From NCBI RefSeq assembly GCF_018918005.1, contig NZ_JAHLPR010000020.1:1-64000 (forward strand): DNA of 64,000 nucleotides, written 5' to 3'. Source of the DNA: Paenibacillus sp. MSJ-34 (GTDB lineage: Bacteria > Bacillota > Bacilli > Paenibacillales > Paenibacillaceae). The notes beneath the pieces are model-generated. The model was not told the origin of the DNA and did no database searches. It saw nothing but the letters and a program-made list of their open reading frames with translations. Within the stretch, counting starts at the first letter, position 1; the number at the start of each line of letters is the position of its first letter. This document shows positions 35,096-44,051 of the stretch, piece by piece. The translations under genes were made by a program, and so were the position numbers.

Positions 35096-35250
35096 TTAAC
35101 GGTTCCCCTCCTTACCCAACATCTTTTTCAAGTCTTCGATGTCGTCGGGGGTCAAGCGATGCCGCTTGATGAAATGGGCCAAAGCCGGCTTTAAAGCTCC
35201 GCCGAACACGCGGTCGAGAAATGATTCGCTTTCCGCTTCAGTAATCGTTA
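35096..35250 (-). pseudogene. C-terminal remnant of a BlaI/MecI-family repressor
   Basis: An open stretch of about 50 codons reads TITEAESESFLDRVFGGALK, then PALAHFIKRHRLTPDDIEDL and KKMLGKEGNR before TAA, the dimerisation tail of BlaI/MecI/CopY repressors. The DNA-binding half is gone: the remnant begins exactly at the stop of the DUF4129 gene (35248). It sits just upstream of the M56 remnant, the usual blaI-blaR1 order, so a deletion truncated a former two-gene sensor/repressor unit. Confidence 0.75.
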
Positions 35251-36615
35251 GTTGTCAAACCCTAGTTTATCGGATTTGTCCACTTGCGAACGCATTTGTT
35301 GCACTTCGGCATCGTTTATTTTACCGGTTCCGTAGCGGGCGCGGTTGTACAATTCGGCTATTAAGCGAAATTCGTCCGAGTCGGCCGAGCGGTTTTCGCC
35401 TGTTTTGGATTGCGTTTCACTTAGCCACCGGCTTACTTCGTCCAGCGTTTCGCGTGGAGTATAAGAGGCATGAAACGAGTAGCCTTTTTGCACCGAGCGT
35501 TTAATCAGCATGCGGTATAAGTAGCGTACCCGGAGCCGGTTATCCGCCAATGCTTCGTACGGGAGCTCGCGCTCCGGTCGTTGCTTGCCCGGGAAAATTC
35601 GTGTTTTCAAGCGCTGTTTCATCATTTGCAATGTCAATAAATTGGTATGTTCGTCCATATATCCGTTCTCTTGTTGGTCGGCATCGTAGGCGCGGAACAA
35701 CCGCATCAACCATGCCCAAAGCGCCGGCATCCAGCGGCGGACGATGCTTCTCAGAACGAAGAAGATTAAGGCGGCGGCTGCGATTCCTGCGATGATCCAA
35801 GCGATAACGTTCAATACGGTTAAAAGGAGCTGCATCCATTCGGAAGTATGCCGCTCTTCCTGCGGCAGGGGCAGAAGCGGAGCAGGTGCCTGCTCCGCCG
35901 AAGGGGGAGGTTCCGATACAGGGCGCTCCCGGAACAGCCACGCCATGAGCCGGCGAAACCACGACCACAGCACGACGGATAAATCCGGTATAACGTACGC
36001 GGCAAGAAGAACGGCAGCCGTTAACGCCGCGGAGTAGACCGCATTGAATTTGCGGATCGCTTTCGGAACGGCGGAACGGCCGGGTTCGTCCAGGTTGGCG
36101 CGGCTCAGATGCATTCTGTTCGAGATTGTGATCGTATAGATGACGCTGACCGTTCCTGCGACGGCAACCGCAACGGCGTACGGTTTCAACGAATCGACCG
36201 CTTGCATGAGCAGAAAGGCGACAAAATAGGAGAGAATGCCGATCCAATAATACGGCAGCGGATAGACGGTATAGCCGTTCTTCTCCGAAATTTGCGCACT
36301 GCGGTAACAGAGGACGGCAATGGCGGCGAACGCCGGAAGATGGCTCGGCTGCCACCCCATCAACAACCATGCGGCGGCGACTCCGGCCATCGCAAGACCC
36401 AGTCTGACGAGCATTTTCCTGTTCGTCGGAATGATCGAACCGATCGCGCAGCAAGCCGCGCATAGGATTAGCGAGCTGCCGAACCAATACGGGAGGGCGG
36501 CAGGACCTACTCCATATACGCCGGCAATGAGCAGGAATGGAAAGTAAAACAATATTTCCGTCCATGCGGCGAGCGACCGCAATCCGATGTTTGCCAAACG
36601 GTTCGGTTGTGACAT
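35248..36615 (-). CDS. DUF4129 membrane protein
   Basis: A 455-residue integral membrane protein with about eight hydrophobic segments, most in the first 240 residues and one near 280-300, then a cytoplasmic C-terminal DUF4129 domain (about 330-440; YEALADNRLRVRYLYRMLIK, SYTPRETLDEVSRWL). In Bacillus-type clusters MoxR, DUF58 and a transglutaminase-DUF4129 protein occur together. Here the transglutaminase core is not visible and the protein is shorter than YebA-like forms. It follows the DUF58 gene after 417 bases of repeats. Its last codon abuts the blaI remnant. Role unknown. Confidence 0.82.
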   Translation of the reverse strand: MSQPNRLANIGLRSLAAWTEILFYFPFLLIAGVYGVGPAALPYWFGSSLILCAACCAIGSIIPTNRKMLVRLGLAMAGVAAAWLLMGWQPSHLPAFAAIAVLCYRSAQISEKNGYTVYPLPYYWIGILSYFVAFLLMQAVDSLKPYAVAVAVAGTVSVIYTITISNRMHLSRANLDEPGRSAVPKAIRKFNAVYSAALTAAVLLAAYVIPDLSVVLWSWFRRLMAWLFRERPVSEPPPSAEQAPAPLLPLPQEERHTSEWMQLLLTVLNVIAWIIAGIAAAALIFFVLRSIVRRWMPALWAWLMRLFRAYDADQQENGYMDEHTNLLTLQMMKQRLKTRIFPGKQRPERELPYEALADNRLRVRYLYRMLIKRSVQKGYSFHASYTPRETLDEVSRWLSETQSKTGENRSADSDEFRLIAELYNRARYGTGKINDAEVQQMRSQVDKSDKLGFDN

Positions 36616-36699
36616 AAATACCCTCCTAAACTTGATATGGGCGTAGTTTCTTTAGGAATATCGAACGCAACCCGGCTTGGAAGCGTTTGTCTTAACGCG

Positions 36700-36905
36700 C
36701 CGCAGGATTTTGTCCAATGTTTTATCCGATCCAACGGTGTAAATCGGCTTTTCATTGGATTTTATACAGCAGAAGTTGGAAAAAACGAGACAGATGGGCG
36801 AAAAAGGGGCGAATCCATTGGATATTTTCCAATGGGGACCCGTTTAATCGCAACAAACCGGCCATTCTGTTGGATGATTTCCAATGGGGGTTGAAGCATC
36901 GCCTT
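36700..36905. repeat. Family D repeats between DUF58 and DUF4129 genes
   Basis: The 36616-37032 gap has no gene. It holds ATTGGATATTTTCCAATGGGG at about 36819, a second GTTGGATGATTTCCAATGGGG at about 36872, a partial CATTGGATTTTATACAG at about 36756 and an inverted TCCAATGTTTTATCCGATCC at about 36714. The unit has ATTGGA/TCCAAT inverted ends. It does not match families A to C. Confidence 0.6.
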
Positions 36906-37032
36906 CCTGCAACTGTGCGACTGCCGCTTACGGTAAGCTTAGGCCGACTAATCTTACACGCGCCGCTCTCGGCCGGTGGTCGGACTGCTGCCGGCCACCG
37001 CCGGCACATGACGCGGCTTGACGCGCGCACGA

Positions 37033-38106
37033 TTACGATAGCTTCACCGTTTCGACGTGATGCCCCCGCGCCCGTAAACGCTCGAGCCGCAGCTCCGTTT
37101 CTTCGGACATCGTCGCTGTCAAAACGAGGTAATCGACCTGTTCCGCATCCCGTTCGATTTCGCGTTCCAGCAACGTATGAAAGTTCGACGCGATGCGCAT
37201 TTCCAGCCTCGCCATCGTATCGAGCAAATGCGTCAAATGAGCGAGACCGCCGCCCTCCGGTATGCTGACCGTTCGATGGGGATCGCTTGGCAAACGGCCG
37301 TTGCAGCAGAAGCCGACTTCCATGCCTTGAGAGACGATATAATCGGCGACCGCAGCCGCACAGCCCAGCAAATATTCGACCAGCTCCGGCTTTGTTACTT
37401 GGTTCCACATACGCTCCGTCGTTTCGAAATTGACCAATAACGTCAGCTTGCGCTCGGATGTGTAATCGTTTTGCCGCACTTGCAACGTGCCGGCGCGCGC
37501 GGTCGCTTGCCAATGGATCGATCGTAACGAATCGCCCGGCACGTAATCGCGGACGCCCGACGTGAGGAACGGGTCCTCCATCGTCCAGCGCCGCACCGTC
37601 AGCTCGCCCATCCAGCCCCGATTGGAGAACGGAATCGCGTCCAGCAGGACAGGCTCCGGATAGACGACCAGTTCAAGCGACAGCTTGACCGTTTGCACGG
37701 CTTCCGCCAGCCCGAACGGATCGCCTGCGGTCATCGTCGCGCTGTCGAGCCGATATACGCCCCTCTTGGCGCAACGAACGCGGTGGCGGCGCACGATTTG
37801 CCGATACGGCAGCAGCGAGAACAAGCTTTTATGATTTTGCAAACGATCGCCGCGGTGAATATCCAAGTTCTCTTGCCGATCGAAATGGAGCCCGCTTTGC
37901 ATCATCGATTCGAGCCGGATCCAAGGGAGCGGCAGCAGCTTATCGTTCGCGATCGTTTCGACCATTTGCACCGTTTCGCCGGCGAAGACGGCTCGCTTGT
38001 CGAAGGTACGCGCATAACGGACCCGTTTCAATGCCGATCGCTTGTAAATCATGCTTAATAGCAACAGCGTCAACAGTGTGATGAGAATCAACCAATGCAG
38101 CGGCAT
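37033..38106 (-). CDS. DUF58 domain protein
   Basis: A 357-residue protein with one N-terminal membrane helix (about residues 4-22), a beta-rich region, and the DUF58 motif TSGVRDYVPGDSLRSIHWQA (about 180-200) followed by a von Willebrand factor-like domain (LLVNFETTERMW, YLVLTATMSEETE). Such proteins are thought to work with MoxR ATPases in assembling or maturing envelope or metal-containing proteins. It follows the MoxR gene after 10 bases, so the two form an operon. Confidence 0.88.
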   Translation of the reverse strand: MPLHWLILITLLTLLLLSMIYKRSALKRVRYARTFDKRAVFAGETVQMVETIANDKLLPLPWIRLESMMQSGLHFDRQENLDIHRGDRLQNHKSLFSLLPYRQIVRRHRVRCAKRGVYRLDSATMTAGDPFGLAEAVQTVKLSLELVVYPEPVLLDAIPFSNRGWMGELTVRRWTMEDPFLTSGVRDYVPGDSLRSIHWQATARAGTLQVRQNDYTSERKLTLLVNFETTERMWNQVTKPELVEYLLGCAAAVADYIVSQGMEVGFCCNGRLPSDPHRTVSIPEGGGLAHLTHLLDTMARLEMRIASNFHTLLEREIERDAEQVDYLVLTATMSEETELRLERLRARGHHVETVKLS

Positions 38107-38116
38107 ATGGCGATCC

Positions 38117-39076
38117 TTATTCCCGCAGCTGCGGCTCGGCGGGAACGGCAGTTTGTGCGACGATACGGTCGAGAATCGTTTCGGCGCCGTCTTTGCGAAG
38201 CTGCGAACGGTTTTTTAAGACGATGCGGTGAGCCAGTACAGGCTTGACCAGCGTTTTAATATCGTCCGGAACGACATAACTGCGCCCGCGGATGACGGCA
38301 TAGGCCTGAACCGCTTTCAATAAAGCTCCCGCGCCGCGCGGGCTGACTCCCAATGCGATTTCGTCATGATTTCTGGTATGTTCTACAATAATCAGGAGAT
38401 ATTTTAATATATCTTCATCTAGCTGCACATGCGCATAGCGCGTTTGCGCTTGCATAATGTCGGCGGCGGAGGCGACCGGCTGGAGCGAGCGGAGCGGATC
38501 GTCGGTTCGGAACCGCCGTAAAATGTCCAGCCCTTCCTCGAACGTCGGATAACCCATGCTCGTTTTCATTAGAAAACGGTCAAGCTGCGCCTCGGGCAAT
38601 GGGAAGGTGCCATGGCTTTCGACCGGATTTTGCGTGGCGATGACGATAAACGGCGAGGATAAAACATGCGTTTCGCCGGCAATTGTCACTTGGCGTTCTT
38701 CCATGCACTCGAGCAGGCTCGATTGCGTTCTCGGCGTGGCGCGGTTAATTTCGTCCGCGAGCAAAATGTTGGTATGTACGGGACCGGGCCGGAATTCGAA
38801 ATCGCCCGATTTTTGATTATAATAATGAATGCCGGCAATATCGGACGGGAGCAGATCCGGCGTAAACTGGATGCGGGAGAACCGGCAGTCGATCGATTTG
38901 GCGAGCGCTTTGGCCAGCATCGTTTTTCCTGTGCCCGGCACGTCTTCGAGCAGCATATGTCCCGACGTGAAGAGCGCAACGAGCAGCAAATCGACAATCT
39001 CGTCCTTGCCGACGAGCGCCTGCGCGACATTGCGTTTGATTCGATCCGCGAGCTGCCGTATTTGTCCGAATTCCAT
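38117..39076 (-). CDS. MoxR-family AAA+ ATPase
   Basis: A 319-residue AAA+ chaperone-type ATPase. Walker A LEDVPGTGKTMLAKALAKS, Walker B ILLADEINRATPRTQSSLLE, sensor IATQNPVES and the C-terminal lid with SPRGAGALLKAVQAYA. ATG 39076 follows GGCGGTG with six-base spacing; an in-frame GTG at 39085 overlaps that site. It heads the cluster MoxR, DUF58, DUF4129 on the minus strand and diverges from the SGNH hydrolase gene. Confidence 0.92.
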   Translation of the reverse strand: MEFGQIRQLADRIKRNVAQALVGKDEIVDLLLVALFTSGHMLLEDVPGTGKTMLAKALAKSIDCRFSRIQFTPDLLPSDIAGIHYYNQKSGDFEFRPGPVHTNILLADEINRATPRTQSSLLECMEERQVTIAGETHVLSSPFIVIATQNPVESHGTFPLPEAQLDRFLMKTSMGYPTFEEGLDILRRFRTDDPLRSLQPVASAADIMQAQTRYAHVQLDEDILKYLLIIVEHTRNHDEIALGVSPRGAGALLKAVQAYAVIRGRSYVVPDDIKTLVKPVLAHRIVLKNRSQLRKDGAETILDRIVAQTAVPAEPQLRE

Positions 39077-39227
39077 AAAAAACACCGCCTTGTTTTATCG
39101 TTTGAATGTAGCCCATTTGTCTTCATTTTAACACAAAAAATTTTGAAATCTTTCGTTTTTCGCGGTATAAACAAAAAAGAGCGGAAACCATGATATAATA
39201 GAGAGGTTCAACGCAAGGAGGGATTCG

Positions 39228-40037
39228 ATGAAATCGTCGCAGTTCATTTGGAGATTAGTCGGCATTACGGCGATCGCCGCAGCGGTCGTACTGCTGTTCG
39301 GTTTCGGGTATGCCGTATACGATATATTGAATCCTTCGGCAGCGTCATGGCAAGGTTCCGCCCAGAAGCCGGCGCATACAACGGATAAGTTTACGGATCG
39401 GAACGAAATCGGCATGACGGCGATTGGCGATTCGCTGACGCGGGGAACGGGCGATGCGACAGGCAGCGGTTATGTGCGCGGCGTCGCCGAGCTGCTTGAA
39501 ACGAAGCTGCAGAAGCCGGTTCGAATACTGAACAATCTTGGCATTAACGGGTTAAGAGCCGATCAACTTGTGTCGAAATTGGACGAGACAGGCATCCGCT
39601 ATTCGCTCGCGCAGGCGGACGTTATCATGTTTACGATCGGCGGCAACGACCTATTTCAAAGCGCGCTCGATCAAAATTTTACTTCGGGCGAGTTTGAAGC
39701 GGAAGATTTATTCCGCAAAGTTGAAGAAGGATTGGCGAACGTAACGGACATCGCCGATAAAATAAATGAGATCAACCCGGACGCCAGAGTCGTCTACGTC
39801 GGATTGTACAATCCGCTCGCTGATTTGGAAGAGATGCGCGAACTGGGCAATCGAGTCGTGCAGAAGTGGAACGACGGCGTATTTGCGGTCCTGAACCGCT
39901 ATCCGAATATGACGCTCGTGCCGACGCTCGATCTATTTCAAGCGGCGTTTGCGCAATACATAGGGACGGATCACTTCCATCCGAACGCGGAAGGGTACCG
40001 GGCGATCTCCGAAAGAATCGCGCAAAGCTTCTTTTAA
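39228..40037 (+). CDS. Membrane-anchored SGNH/GDSL hydrolase
   Basis: A lipase/esterase-like protein of 269 residues (Bacillus YpmR-like). It has an N-terminal membrane helix (about residues 9-29), then the four SGNH blocks: Ser in AIGDSLTRGTG (about 66), Gly in NNLGINGLRADQL, Asn in FTIGGNDLF, and Asp/His in TDHFHPNAEGY (about 245). The active site should face outward. AAGGAGGG precedes the ATG. The ABC transporter genes follow closely, so cotranscription is likely; the substrate is unknown. Confidence 0.88.
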   Translation: MKSSQFIWRLVGITAIAAAVVLLFGFGYAVYDILNPSAASWQGSAQKPAHTTDKFTDRNEIGMTAIGDSLTRGTGDATGSGYVRGVAELLETKLQKPVRILNNLGINGLRADQLVSKLDETGIRYSLAQADVIMFTIGGNDLFQSALDQNFTSGEFEAEDLFRKVEEGLANVTDIADKINEINPDARVVYVGLYNPLADLEEMRELGNRVVQKWNDGVFAVLNRYPNMTLVPTLDLFQAAFAQYIGTDHFHPNAEGYRAISERIAQSFF

Positions 40038-40067
40038 GCATTGGTCACTGACAGGAGGGATGTTGGT

Positions 40068-41030
40068 TTGAGCGGACAAGAAGTCGTACTGGCCGTCCAT
40101 CGGATTGCGAAAAAAATACGAGGAAAATGGATCGTCAACGACGTTACATTCGACGTGCGCGCAGGAGAAATATTCGGTTTTCTCGGGCCGAACGGCGCCG
40201 GCAAGACGACGACGATCCGAATGCTGGTCGATCTGATCAAGCCGACGTCGGGCTCCATCGAATTGTGCGGCTTCGACGTCAACCGCAATCCGGAGCAAGC
40301 TTTGCGGTATGTCGGCTGCATCGTCGAAAATCCGGAGGTTTATACGTACTTGACGGGTTGGGAAAATCTCGAGCATTTTGCGCGCATGCAGCCGGATGTG
40401 GACGAAGACCGGATCGGCGAAGTGGTGGAGATCGTCGGATTGCATCATAGAATTAACGACAAAGTACGCACGTATTCGCTCGGGATGCGCCAAAGGCTTG
40501 GCATTGCCCAAGCGCTGCTCGGACGGCCGAATCTGCTTATATTGGACGAACCGACGAACGGGCTCGATCCGAAAGGGATCAAAGAATTGCGGCAATTTAT
40601 ACGCCGGTTGGCGGACGAAGGGATGGCGCTGTTCATCTCCAGCCATTTGCTCTCCGAAATCCAGCTGATGTGCGATCGCGTCGCCATCATTAGCCACGGC
40701 GAAGTGCTGGCGGTCGGGGATGTGGACGAACTGATCGAACAAGGCAGCAATTACGTCGTTTGGCAATTGGACCCGGCGGAGCGGGGCCGGGAATTGCTTG
40801 CGCAGGCCGATGCGGTCGAATTGGTCGATATCCATCAAACCGACATCGACGAGACGATGCTGGCGGGCCTGGACGAATCCGCGATCATTACCGCGATGGA
40901 CCCGAACCGCATTCCGTCGTTGAACCGGCTTTTCGTCGAAGCGGGCGTTGACGTGCAGGCGGTGCAGCGCATGAATCCGACGCTGGAGCAGCTATTTCTG
41001 AAAATGACGGAAGGTGAAGGCATTGAATAG
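40068..41030 (+). CDS. ABC-2 type exporter, ATP-binding protein
   Basis: ATPase of 320 residues. Walker A FLGPNGAGKTTTIRML, signature YSLGMRQRLGIAQALLG, Walker B LLILDEPTNGLDPKG, switch FISSHLLSEIQL, and a C-terminal extension of about 90 residues common in DrrA-like exporters. The TTG at 40068 is preceded by AGGAGGG with 8-base spacing; the longer frame from 40041 would include that site. The permease gene overlaps its 3' end. The substrate is unknown. Confidence 0.9.
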   Translation: MSGQEVVLAVHRIAKKIRGKWIVNDVTFDVRAGEIFGFLGPNGAGKTTTIRMLVDLIKPTSGSIELCGFDVNRNPEQALRYVGCIVENPEVYTYLTGWENLEHFARMQPDVDEDRIGEVVEIVGLHHRINDKVRTYSLGMRQRLGIAQALLGRPNLLILDEPTNGLDPKGIKELRQFIRRLADEGMALFISSHLLSEIQLMCDRVAIISHGEVLAVGDVDELIEQGSNYVVWQLDPAERGRELLAQADAVELVDIHQTDIDETMLAGLDESAIITAMDPNRIPSLNRLFVEAGVDVQAVQRMNPTLEQLFLKMTEGEGIE

Positions 41031-42009
41031 CGTGCTGCCTTTAATTAAAAACGAAACGTTAAAGATCGTAAAAAAGAAACGGTTTCATGTCATCGTATTA
41101 ATATTGCTGGTGCTTATACCGGTATTTACATACGCGCAAATGAAAACGACGGAGAGCAACCGCGAGAAGTTCAAAGACTGGCGTCTTGCGCTGCAGCAGC
41201 AAATTACCGACAATCAAAATTCGCTCGCCAGCGCCCGCGTTCCGGAGGAATGGAAAAAATACCGCTTGATTATGATCCAACAATGGCAATATTATTTGGA
41301 TCATGACGTCGATCCGAGCTCGCCGAATGCGGTAACGTTTACGCGAATGTTCATGGATAATTCCGCAACGCTGTTCATCCCGCTGCTCGTTATGGCGATC
41401 GGCTCGGATCTCGTGTCGTCCGAACGGACGACGGGCACGATCAAAATGCTGCTCACCCGGCCGGTACGCCGGTGGAAAATTTTGCTGAGCAAATTGGTGG
41501 CCTTATCGATGTTTGTCGGTCTGATCATCGTCGTGACGTTCGCGTTGTCCTATTTGATATCGGGCATCGTGTTCGGCTATGGCGGTTGGACGTTTCCGCT
41601 CTTTACCGGGTTTCAAATCAACGGCACCGACGTCGACGTTTCGGCCGTTCATCCGGTCCCGCAATGGTTTTATTTATTGATGCAATGCGGGTTAATCTGG
41701 TTTACGAGCATGGTGGTGGCGGTGCTCGCGTTTATGGTTTCCGTACTGTTGCGGAGTACGGCCGCCAGCATCGTAACGATTATGGCGACATTGATCGCCG
41801 GAACGATTTTAACCAATATGTCATCTTCTTGGCCGAGCGCAAAATATTTTTTTATGGTAAATTTGAAGTTGACCGATTATTTGGGAGGCACGCCGCCGCC
41901 GATCGAAGGGATGACATTGCCGTTTTCGCTCGCCGTTCTAGGCGTTTGGGCGATTGCGGCGTTAGTCGTAAGTTTCCTTGTCTTTACGAAACAGGATATT
42001 TTGAATTAA
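41023..42009 (+). CDS. ABC-2 type exporter, membrane protein
   Basis: Permease of about 328 residues with six membrane segments: one near residues 25-40, a large outer loop, then five between about 120 and 325. SSERTTGTIKMLLTRPVRRW is typical of ABC-2 permeases. The start is uncertain: GTG 41014, TTG 41023 and GTG 41032 are possible. TTG 41023 has GGAAGGTG at good spacing. All overlap or abut the ATPase stop, so translation is coupled. It works with the preceding ATPase. Confidence 0.85.
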   Translation: MNSVLPLIKNETLKIVKKKRFHVIVLILLVLIPVFTYAQMKTTESNREKFKDWRLALQQQITDNQNSLASARVPEEWKKYRLIMIQQWQYYLDHDVDPSSPNAVTFTRMFMDNSATLFIPLLVMAIGSDLVSSERTTGTIKMLLTRPVRRWKILLSKLVALSMFVGLIIVVTFALSYLISGIVFGYGGWTFPLFTGFQINGTDVDVSAVHPVPQWFYLLMQCGLIWFTSMVVAVLAFMVSVLLRSTAASIVTIMATLIAGTILTNMSSSWPSAKYFFMVNLKLTDYLGGTPPPIEGMTLPFSLAVLGVWAIAALVVSFLVFTKQDILN

Positions 42010-42053
42010 AATGAACAAATATATGATTTCGAAAATCTTAAGGGGGAGCATGA

Positions 42054-44039
42054 GTGGTCGAGCAGATCGATTTATTTGCAAATGAATTCGCAGGCGATAA
42101 CGGAACGGCTTCAGGATACGATGCTGACGACATTCAAGTGCTTGAAGGGCTGGTCGCGGTTCGGAAACGGCCCGGGATGTATATCGGCAGTACAAGCTCG
42201 TCTGGCCTTCATCATTTGATATGGGAAATCGTGGACAACGCGGTCGACGAACATTTAGCCAATTTTTGCTCCAAAATCGATGTCACGATACATAAAGATC
42301 ATTCGGTCACCGTTCTGGACAACGGGCGCGGGATTCCGACGGGCATTCACAAGACCGGCGTTCCGACGCCGCAGGTCGTATTCACGATGCTGCATGCGGG
42401 CGGGAAATTCGGCGGCTCCGGATACAAGAAATCCGGGGGATTGCACGGCGTTGGCGCATCCGTGACGAACGCGTTATCCGAATGGCTGGAGGTGGAAATA
42501 TACCACAAAGGCAAAATCCATAAACAGCGCTTTGAGTATTGGAAAGATGCGGACGGCAAAGAGCATGTAGGCGAACCGACGACCGGATTGGAAGTGGTCG
42601 GCAATACGAACCGCACCGGAACGAAGGTAACGTTCAAGCCGGATGCGCGCGTTTTTCCAAGCGGGATTCATATTAGCTACGATACGCTCGCGGAACGGTT
42701 GCAGGAGATCGCGTTTCTCAATTCCGGCTTGAAAGTGGTGCTCAAAGACGAGCGCACCGGAGAGGAAGACGTGTTCCATTACGAAGGCGGAGCGAGCCAG
42801 TTCGTACAATTTCTGAACGAGAGCAAAACGGCGCTGCACGAAGAAGTGATCCATTTCTCCGCGGAGAAGGACGACATCGAAGTGGAAGTCGCGCTGCAGT
42901 ATAACGACGGATATACGGAAACGATCGCTTCGTTCGTCAACTCGATTCCGACGCGCGGGGGCGGTACGCATGAAACGGGGTTCAAGACGGCGTTTACCCG
43001 GGTGATGAACGAATATGCGCGCAAGATCGGCTTATTGAAAGAAAAAGACAAAAACTTGGAAGGCAATGATTTGCGCGAAGGCATGATGTGCGTCATAAGC
43101 GTCAAAATGTCCGAGGTGGAATTCGTCGGCCAGACCAAAGACCAACTCGGCAGCGCCACGGCACGCAGCGCGGTCGATGCGGTCGTCTCGGAGAAGATGG
43201 CGCTGTTCCTTGAGGAAAATCCGCAGGTTGCGCAAATGCTCGTGAAGAAGGCGATCCAAGCGTCCAAAGCGCGGGAAGCGGCGCGCAAAGCGCGGGAAGA
43301 AGTGCGCAGCGGCAAGAAGCGAAGCGAAAGCTCGAATTTTGGCGGCAAGCTGACGCCTGCGCAATCGAAAGATTATACGCGAACGGAACTGTTTATCGTC
43401 GAAGGAGATTCGGCGGGAGGATCGGCGAAGCAAGGGCGCGATTCAAAGATTCAGGCGATTTTGCCGCTGAAGGGAAAGCCGATGAATCCGGAGAAGGCGA
43501 AATTGGCCGACATTTTGAAAAACGACGAATACCGCTATATTATCGCTGCGATCGGCGCGGGCGTCGGGGCTGATTTCGAGCTGGAAGAGAGCAACTACTC
43601 CAAAATAATTATTATGACGGATGCCGATACGGACGGAGCGCATATTCAAGTGCTGCTGCTTACGTTCTTTTACCGTTACATGAAGCCTTTGATCGATGCG
43701 GGACGGGTCTATATCGCGCAGCCGCCGCTTTATAAAATTACGCGCAAATCGGGCAAACTGGTTACGGTTCGCTACGCTTGGACGGATGAGCAGCTTGCCA
43801 ATTATTTGAAAGAATTCGGCAAAAACTTCGAACTGCAGCGTTATAAAGGTTTGGGAGAAATGAACCCGGAACAATTGTGGGAAACGACGATGAATCCGGA
43901 AACCCGCACTTTATTGCAGGTGCAGATCGAAGACGCCGCCAAAGCGGAGCGCCGCGTATCCACCTTAATGGGCGATAAAGTCGATCCGCGCAAGCGCTGG
44001 ATCGTCGAAAACGTGGACTTTACGGAATATGAGGAGTAA
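42054..44039 (+). CDS. parE: DNA topoisomerase IV subunit B
   Basis: ATPase subunit of topoisomerase IV, 661 residues, which decatenates daughter chromosomes with ParC. GHKL ATPase motifs EIVDNAVDEHLANF, DNGRGIPTGIH and GGLHGVGASVTNALS; TOPRIM Glu in LFIVEGDSAGGSAK, and DADTDGAH for Mg2+. QRYKGLGEMNPEQLWETTM lies near the C-terminus. GTG 42054 follows AAGGGGGAG; the ATG at 42050 is in another frame. ParC follows after 12 bases. The quinolone-resistance region looks unaltered. Pairing with a ParC-type partner, and not an oriC context, argues for ParE over GyrB. Confidence 0.95.
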   Translation: MVEQIDLFANEFAGDNGTASGYDADDIQVLEGLVAVRKRPGMYIGSTSSSGLHHLIWEIVDNAVDEHLANFCSKIDVTIHKDHSVTVLDNGRGIPTGIHKTGVPTPQVVFTMLHAGGKFGGSGYKKSGGLHGVGASVTNALSEWLEVEIYHKGKIHKQRFEYWKDADGKEHVGEPTTGLEVVGNTNRTGTKVTFKPDARVFPSGIHISYDTLAERLQEIAFLNSGLKVVLKDERTGEEDVFHYEGGASQFVQFLNESKTALHEEVIHFSAEKDDIEVEVALQYNDGYTETIASFVNSIPTRGGGTHETGFKTAFTRVMNEYARKIGLLKEKDKNLEGNDLREGMMCVISVKMSEVEFVGQTKDQLGSATARSAVDAVVSEKMALFLEENPQVAQMLVKKAIQASKAREAARKAREEVRSGKKRSESSNFGGKLTPAQSKDYTRTELFIVEGDSAGGSAKQGRDSKIQAILPLKGKPMNPEKAKLADILKNDEYRYIIAAIGAGVGADFELEESNYSKIIIMTDADTDGAHIQVLLLTFFYRYMKPLIDAGRVYIAQPPLYKITRKSGKLVTVRYAWTDEQLANYLKEFGKNFELQRYKGLGEMNPEQLWETTMNPETRTLLQVQIEDAAKAERRVSTLMGDKVDPRKRWIVENVDFTEYEE

Positions 44040-44051
44040 GGGGGGATCGTG

